DNA of 64,000 bases. Origin: Mycolicibacterium bacteremicum (GTDB lineage: Bacteria; Actinomycetota; Actinomycetes; Mycobacteriales; Mycobacteriaceae). The notes beneath the pieces were generated by a model. The model did no database searches. It was not told the DNA's origin and saw nothing but the letters and a program-made list of their open reading frames with translations. Shown one piece after another: positions 59,167-64,000 of this stretch. The stretch is from the NCBI RefSeq assembly GCF_943913955.1, contig NZ_CALUAE010000012.1, positions 32,545 through 96,544 on the forward strand, written 5' to 3'. Both the position numbers and the translations under genes were made by a program. The first letter of the stretch is position 1; every line of letters begins with the position of its first letter.

Positions 59167-61548
59167 ATGACCCGCGTCAGCACGGCTTCATACATCGGCA
59201 GGGTCGGCGGACTCGCCGCAGCGCTGGGAATCGGCACAGCGGTGCTGTGCGGCACCGGGATCGCGTCTGCCGCCCCGGCCGAGACCGACGGCAGCCGGGA
59301 CACCACGTCGACGGCGGGCGAGTCGGCACCGTCATCGGGCGCCGCCGACACCACCGACGCCGAGCGACCGGCGAACACCGAGAAGCCCGCATCGCCGGTC
59401 CCGAAGAAGAAGCCGGTGGCGAAGAAGAAGCCCCGCGCGGTGTCGGTGCGCCACGACGGCAATGCTCGGACCGAACCCAAACCCGAATCCAAACCCGGCG
59501 AGACCCGGCCCGCGGAATCCCGGCCCGGAGCCTCCGAGCCCGGCGAGGCCGAGCCGGCCGAGACAACAAAGCCGACGAGACCCGACGAGCCGGCACCCGA
59601 CGAGAGCCCGGCGGAAATGCCTGGCGCCGAACATGTTCGACCTGCTGACACTCAGCCCGTCGACTCGGCAAGCGCAGCGCCGGAGTCCACCGACCCCGTC
59701 GTCTTCGCGCCGGCGCCCGCCGCGGACGTCCCGCCGGCCCTGGTACGTCCGCGCACGGTGCGGACCGCCGGGACCGGACCTACGGCGCCCATCGACACCC
59801 CACTGTCGTGGACCATGCTGGCCGCGGCGAGCAGGAACACCCTGGCACCGAGCGCCGGCGCCGCGGTGGTCATCGACCCGGTCACCAACGCCCCGGTGAT
59901 CGCGACGCCCAAGACGCCACTGCTCGAGCCGCTCCAGCGGATACCGGTGCTCGGGCCGTTGTTCGTCACGCCGATCGTCGCGATCATCAACCAGATTCCG
60001 GTGGTCAGCGATCTGCTGCACCCCATCGTCGGCTATCCCCTGGAGTGGGGACGGCCCGCCGGCACGCCCCGCCCCCGCGACGTCATGTTGACCTCGTTCG
60101 ACGGCACCCGGATCTACGCGCACTTCATGCCCGCGGCCGGCCTGAAACCCGGGGAGAAGGCCGCCACCATCCTGCAGGGTCCCGGCCTGCTGCTGCCCGG
60201 CGCGACGAACCTCGGCCCCACCCTGCTGGACGGGATCATCACCGACACCTCGGGGCTGGTCTACACGGGCACGCTGCGGGCCGCCGGCTACAACGTCGTC
60301 ACCTGGGACCCGCGCGGCGAGCACAGCTCCGGCGGGCGGCTGGAGCAGGACTCCCCCGACTTCGACGCCAAGGACGTGTCGACGATCATCAGCTGGGTGG
60401 CCACCCAGCCGGAAGCCCGCCTGGACCCGGGGGTGCTGGATCCGCGCATCGGCATGACCGGCGCCTCCTATGGCGGGGGCATCCAATTGGTGAGCGCCGC
60501 AACGGATCCGCGCATCGATGCGATCGTCCCCGCGATCACCTGGAACACCCTGAACACCGCCACGTACAAGAACCAGGCGTTCAAGAGCAGCTGGGCGGCG
60601 ATCCTGACCGCCGGGATCACCCTGTTCACCCGGCCGAACCCCGCCATCCTGCCCGCGACCATCTACGGCGTGCTGACCGGCAGGCAGACCGCGGCCGAGC
60701 AGGCCCGGCTGGCCCAACTGGGACCCGGTGGTCCGCGCGACCTCGTCGGCAAGATCACCGCCCCGACGCTGCTGATCCAGGGCACCGTCGACACCCTGTT
60801 CTCGCTACAGGAGGCCGACACCACCGCGTCGACATTGATCGCCAATGGCGTTCCGACGAAGGTGATCTGGTACTGCGGCGGGCACGGCCTGTGCGGCGAC
60901 CTCTTCGACCCGACCGACGGGATGCTCATCCAGCGCGCCACCCTGGCCTGGCTCGACCGATACGTCAACGGCAACACCGCCGCGGTGACCGGTCCGCAGT
61001 TCGAGTTCGTCGACCAGCGCGGGCAGTTCTACGCCTCCGAGAACTATCCGACCACCCCGGGCACCGCCATCGAGTCGCGTGGTTCCGGCGGGTTGCTGCC
61101 GCTGCTGCCCTTCCTCGGTGGCTCGGGCCCGATGCTCGGGGTGATCCCGTTCGGCGCGTCGAAGGCCGCCAATGCACTCAATCTGCGCTCACCGGTGTCG
61201 GCGGCCACGACACACGTCGTCGGGGCGCCGCAGTTGACGCTGAGCTACAGCGGGACCGGCACCGCCCGGCACGTCTACGCCCAACTGGTGGACAACTCCA
61301 CCGGGCGGGTGCTCGGCAACCAGATCACCCCCATCCCCGTCACCCTGGACGGGCAGCCGCACTCGATCAGCATCGCGCTGGAGCCGGTCGCGCACACCCT
61401 GCATCCCGGCCAGACCGTGACGGTGCAACTGGTCGCCTCATCGACCACCTACGCCACCCTCACCTCGTTCGGTTCGCTGCGGGTGACCGACATGCGGCTG
61501 AGCCTGCCGACGGTGGACCCGGCGACGCTGACCCCGCTGGCGAGCTGA
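59167..61548 (+). CDS. Secreted alpha/beta hydrolase with S15-type C-terminal domain
   Basis: The 793-residue exported protein has a signal peptide (SYIGRVGGLAAALGIGTAV, cleavage near IASAAPAE), then about 180 residues of charged Pro/Glu/Lys linker (KKKPVAKKKPRAV, then PESKPGETRPAESRPG), then an alpha/beta hydrolase with triad Ser434 (GASYGG), Asp542 (QGTVDTLFS) and His573 (CGGHGLCG). The last 170 residues form a beta-sandwich like the S15/CocE C-terminal domain. It resembles X-Pro dipeptidyl-peptidase or esterase families; the substrate is unknown. GGAGAG precedes the ATG. Its signal resembles that of the surface protein at 25115. Confidence 0.85.
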   Translation: MTRVSTASYIGRVGGLAAALGIGTAVLCGTGIASAAPAETDGSRDTTSTAGESAPSSGAADTTDAERPANTEKPASPVPKKKPVAKKKPRAVSVRHDGNARTEPKPESKPGETRPAESRPGASEPGEAEPAETTKPTRPDEPAPDESPAEMPGAEHVRPADTQPVDSASAAPESTDPVVFAPAPAADVPPALVRPRTVRTAGTGPTAPIDTPLSWTMLAAASRNTLAPSAGAAVVIDPVTNAPVIATPKTPLLEPLQRIPVLGPLFVTPIVAIINQIPVVSDLLHPIVGYPLEWGRPAGTPRPRDVMLTSFDGTRIYAHFMPAAGLKPGEKAATILQGPGLLLPGATNLGPTLLDGIITDTSGLVYTGTLRAAGYNVVTWDPRGEHSSGGRLEQDSPDFDAKDVSTIISWVATQPEARLDPGVLDPRIGMTGASYGGGIQLVSAATDPRIDAIVPAITWNTLNTATYKNQAFKSSWAAILTAGITLFTRPNPAILPATIYGVLTGRQTAAEQARLAQLGPGGPRDLVGKITAPTLLIQGTVDTLFSLQEADTTASTLIANGVPTKVIWYCGGHGLCGDLFDPTDGMLIQRATLAWLDRYVNGNTAAVTGPQFEFVDQRGQFYASENYPTTPGTAIESRGSGGLLPLLPFLGGSGPMLGVIPFGASKAANALNLRSPVSAATTHVVGAPQLTLSYSGTGTARHVYAQLVDNSTGRVLGNQITPIPVTLDGQPHSISIALEPVAHTLHPGQTVTVQLVASSTTYATLTSFGSLRVTDMRLSLPTVDPATLTPLAS

Positions 61549-61577
61549 CGCCCCCACCGCCGTCGTAGTGTTCGAGT

Positions 61578-62396
61578 ATGGCCACCGAATCCGCGCTGCA
61601 CGTGGGCAGTCTGTACCGCTACCCGGTCAAGTCGATGCTCGGCGAGTCCGTCGCCACGCTCGAGGTCAGCCAGGAGGGCGCCGCGGGGGATCGCCGGCTG
61701 GCGTTGATCGACGCCGAGACCGGGCGGGTGGCCAGCGCCAAACAGGCGCGGCTGTGGCGCAAGCTGCTCACCTGCACCGCCAGCCTGGACGGGGACCGGG
61801 TGCGCGTCCGGCTGCCCGACGGCAGGCAGCTGACGCCCGGGGACGCCGATTTCGACGACGCCCTCTCCGAGCTGGTGGCGCGGCCGGTGCGGGTGGCCGA
61901 CCGGCGGCCGGCGGGTGCCAGCCTGGAGCGCGCCGATCCCGAGCAGGTGCTCGACCGCGGGCTGGACGCCGTGGTGGACGCCCCGCTGCTCGAACTCGGT
62001 GAGGCCACGCCCGGCGACTCCTTCGTCGACCTCGCACCGCTGCACGTCATCACCACCGCCACGCTGGAGCAGATCGGCACCGAGGGCCTGCGGTACCGCC
62101 CGAACATCGTCATCACCACACCGCCGGGTCATCCGGCCTACACCGAGAACGACTGGACGGAGCAGACTTTCAGCGTGGGCACCGCACAGCTGCGGGGCAT
62201 GGGCGCCACACCGCGGTGCGTGATTCCGACCCTGGCGCACGGCGATCTGGACCGCGCCGCCCATGCGCTGCGCACCCCGGCCAGGGAGAACCTGGTGGAT
62301 TCCTTCGGTCTGGGCCGGTTGCCCTGTGCCGGAGCATATTTCGAGGTGATCGCCGAGGGCACGATCAGCCTCGGTGACCGGTTCTCCCCGAGCTGA
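61578..62396 (+). CDS. MOSC domain protein
   Basis: The 272-residue protein has an N-terminal beta-barrel (MOSC_N, GSLYRYPVKSMLGE) and a MOSC domain (about 110-270) that ends with VDSFGLGRLPCAGAYFEVIA. MOSC proteins handle the molybdenum cofactor and can catalyse N-reduction (mARC-like). A cysteine in RCVIPT is a possible cofactor ligand. The ATG at 61578 has TAGTGT 6 nt upstream, so it appears leaderless. The stop overlaps the lycopene-cyclase start by 1 nt, so the two are coupled. Confidence 0.87.
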   Translation: MATESALHVGSLYRYPVKSMLGESVATLEVSQEGAAGDRRLALIDAETGRVASAKQARLWRKLLTCTASLDGDRVRVRLPDGRQLTPGDADFDDALSELVARPVRVADRRPAGASLERADPEQVLDRGLDAVVDAPLLELGEATPGDSFVDLAPLHVITTATLEQIGTEGLRYRPNIVITTPPGHPAYTENDWTEQTFSVGTAQLRGMGATPRCVIPTLAHGDLDRAAHALRTPARENLVDSFGLGRLPCAGAYFEVIAEGTISLGDRFSPS

Positions 62397-63580
62397 TGGA
62401 CGTACTGGTCGTCGGCGGTGGGCCCGCCGGGATGGCGTTGGCAGGCGCCTGCGCACGGGTCGGGCTGGACACCGGGCTGGTCGACACCGCCCCCGAGCGG
62501 CCGTGGATCGCGACCTACGGGATGTGGAGCGCCGAGCTACCCGCCGACCTTCCCGAATCGATGGTCGCGGCACGTGCCGACGGCCGGGCCGTCGCGCTCA
62601 CCGAGCACGAGTTGGGCTGGGAGTACGCCGTCCTGGACGTCCCGGCCTTGCAGGCGCACCTGGCCGACCGGCTCGCCGGGGTGCACGTGTACACCGGGCG
62701 GGTCATCGGGGCGCCCGGTCGCGGTGAGGTCGCGCTGGCCGACGGCACCCGGCTGCGGGCGGCGGTGATCGTGGATGCGGGCGGGCGGTCCCGTCCGCTC
62801 GATCCGCGCTCGCCGCAATCGGGCGGCACCGCCCAGACCGCCTACGGTGTGGTGCTGGATGCCGACTCCGTCTCCGCACTGACCAAACCCGGCGAGGCGC
62901 TGTTCATGGACTGGCGCGCCGACCACGGTGAGCCCGGCTGGCCGACCTTCCTGTACGCGATCCCGCTCGGCGCCGGGCAGATGCTGGTGGAGGAGACCTC
63001 GCTGGCCCGTCGTCCCGGCCTGCCGCTGGCGACGCTGCGCAGGCGGCTGCACTCCCGGCTCGCCCACCACGGCATCGCGGTACCCGACGACGCCCGGACC
63101 GAGAAGGTGTCCTTTCCCCTGGATCAGCCCAGGCACACCGGTGCCGGCGTGCTCGGGTTCGGGGCGGCCGCGCCACTGGTCCATCCGGCGACCGGGTTCA
63201 GTGTCGCGGCCTCCCTGCAGCTCGCGCCGGAGCTGGCCGCCGCCTTCGCCACCCACCTCGCCGACGGCCCCGACGCCGCACTGAGAGCGGGCCGCGGGCT
63301 GGTGTGGTCACGATCGGCCCGGGCGATCCACCGCCTCCGCCGGATCGGACTGGAGGCCCTGCTGGCGATGCCCGCGGACGATGTGCCGCAGTTCTTCGAG
63401 ACGTTCTTCGCGCTGCCCGCCGCACACCGGTGGACCTATCTGACCGCCCGCGACGATCTGGCCGGTACCGCGCTCGCGATGGGTCACCTGTTCCGGATAT
63501 CGGACGCCCGGCTCCGCCGCCACCTGGTCGGCTCGGCGCTGCGGCCGCCCGCGGTGTCCGCCCGCCGGGTCAGCGGGTGA
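62396..63580 (+). CDS. Lycopene cyclase family flavoprotein
   Basis: The 394-residue protein has VLVVGGGPAGMALAGACARVG (FAD/NAD Rossmann motif) and the CrtL/CrtY-type lycopene beta-cyclase pattern, with WIATYGMWSAELP, IVDAGGRSRPL and PLVHPATGFSVAASL. It would close the ends of lycopene to make beta-carotene-type rings. No other carotenoid genes are in the window, so a different flavin-dependent reaction remains possible. Its ATG overlaps the MOSC stop (TGATG). It is convergent to the last gene with an 11-bp overlap. Confidence 0.8.
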   Translation: MDVLVVGGGPAGMALAGACARVGLDTGLVDTAPERPWIATYGMWSAELPADLPESMVAARADGRAVALTEHELGWEYAVLDVPALQAHLADRLAGVHVYTGRVIGAPGRGEVALADGTRLRAAVIVDAGGRSRPLDPRSPQSGGTAQTAYGVVLDADSVSALTKPGEALFMDWRADHGEPGWPTFLYAIPLGAGQMLVEETSLARRPGLPLATLRRRLHSRLAHHGIAVPDDARTEKVSFPLDQPRHTGAGVLGFGAAAPLVHPATGFSVAASLQLAPELAAAFATHLADGPDAALRAGRGLVWSRSARAIHRLRRIGLEALLAMPADDVPQFFETFFALPAAHRWTYLTARDDLAGTALAMGHLFRISDARLRRHLVGSALRPPAVSARRVSG

Positions 63581-64000
63581 CGGTGATGTGCACGTGGTCG
63601 AAGTGCCCGTACCCGGACGCCTGCGGACCGGCGGGCGTGTAATAGGTGCCCCGCCAGATCACGTCCTGCAGACCGAACCGGGCGGCGTTGGCCATCGCAT
63701 AGGCCATGATCTGGTCGCCGAGCGCGATGCCCTCGGCGCTGCCCGAATTCGGGATCATGATGTCGATCGCCAGCCCGCTGGGATGCCAGGGCTTGGAGTC
63801 CGGCCGCACCCCGCCGATCTCGTTGATCTGCGGGAACTGCTGGCTGATGGCGCGGGCGGCCAGGACAGCCTTGGGTTGCAGGCCCGCCTCGTTGGCGACA
63901 CCGACCGGCAGCGCCGCGGCCTCGGGGATGTCGACGCGGGCGGCGGCCAGCGACGGCTGGCCCGGCATGGCGATGATCGCCGGGTCCTGCGGGGCGGGCG
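63570..64000 (-). CDS. Zinc peptidase-like (M15/VanY-fold) exported protein, 5' end outside window
   Basis: The frame runs off the right edge (the true start is beyond 64000) and ends at 63570. The visible part has WHPSGLAIDIMIPNS and GYGHFDHVHITV, the SxHxxGxAxD and HxxH pattern of the hedgehog/DD-peptidase fold (ARB_07466-like family), which binds zinc. A role on peptidoglycan is likely. It is convergent to the lycopene cyclase gene with an 11-bp overlap. An in-frame ATG at 63968 exists, but upstream codons (DPAIIA) continue in frame, so it is probably internal. Confidence 0.75.
   Translation of the reverse strand, partial: PAPQDPAIIAMPGQPSLAAARVDIPEAAALPVGVANEAGLQPKAVLAARAISQQFPQINEIGGVRPDSKPWHPSGLAIDIMIPNSGSAEGIALGDQIMAYAMANAARFGLQDVIWRGTYYTPAGPQASGYGHFDHVHITVTR

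Noticed and set aside
1..64000. Prophage, integrative element, CRISPR array or insertion sequence
   Set aside because: No integrase, transposase, phage structural or cas genes and no regularly spaced repeats were seen. The only mobile-like trace is the HNH gene with its flanking structure.

Overview
The window reads as chromosomal DNA of a mycobacterium, most likely a rapid-growing Mycolicibacterium. It is very GC-rich and densely coding with many GTG starts. Actinobacterial and mycobacterial families recur: a fused HadA/HadB dehydratase, a cutinase, an MMPL transporter, a Rv0203-type hemophore, a DUF7373 lipoprotein, a 13E12-type HNH protein, an IdeR-like iron box, a perfect mycobacterial SOS box, and a TopoN/TopoM pair like the one described in M. 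smegmatis. I see no tRNA, rRNA, CRISPR array, insertion sequence or prophage. The species is inferred from gene content only.

0-16 kb: regulators (ANTAR, AraC, an atypical STAS protein, a 926-residue LuxR/LAL ATPase), an F420-type oxidoreductase, a two-gene operon of a cupin-SDR fusion and a nitroreductase, a tiny acidic protein with its own terminator, a DUF7373 lipoprotein, a Ser/Thr kinase, a cutinase, a second AraC regulator, an NmrA/flavin-split-barrel pair, a GH6 cellulase and an orphan SigH-like sigma factor.

16-31 kb: a membrane protein, a secreted clan GH-A glycosidase, small secreted proteins, an ABC-F ATPase coupled to a zinc-ribbon protein, a TetR/hydrolase divergent pair, fused HadAB, threonine dehydratase, a large repeat-bearing surface protein, a hemophore, and an MFS exporter with its TetR.

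31-44 kb: a KefB-type antiporter, an MMPL transporter, a NarL-type two-component pair, a serine beta-lactamase-like lipoprotein, a TetR regulator, a carboxylate-amine ligase, an NDH-2-like flavoprotein, a DCC protein and a YihY membrane protein.

44-64 kb: a hypothetical gene followed by topoN-topoM, a GNAT, an SOS-controlled HNH gene followed by a 93-nt cloverleaf-like DNA structure, an AhpD-like protein, a DUF1906 secreted protein, a CitE-type lyase, a NIPSNAP protein, an F420/NADP-type reductase behind a SigH-like promoter, an IdeR-boxed siderophore ABC operon with a frameshifted permease, a secreted alpha/beta hydrolase behind a CRP-like palindrome, a MOSC/lycopene-cyclase pair, and an edge-truncated zinc-peptidase-like protein.

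Most units are one to four genes, often with 4-bp ATGA/GTGA overlaps. About ten genes look leaderless. The least explained elements are the cloverleaf beside the HNH gene, an identical 18-mer placed 61-63 nt upstream of two oxidoreductase genes 33 kb apart, and several proteins that keep a family fold but have lost a key residue.
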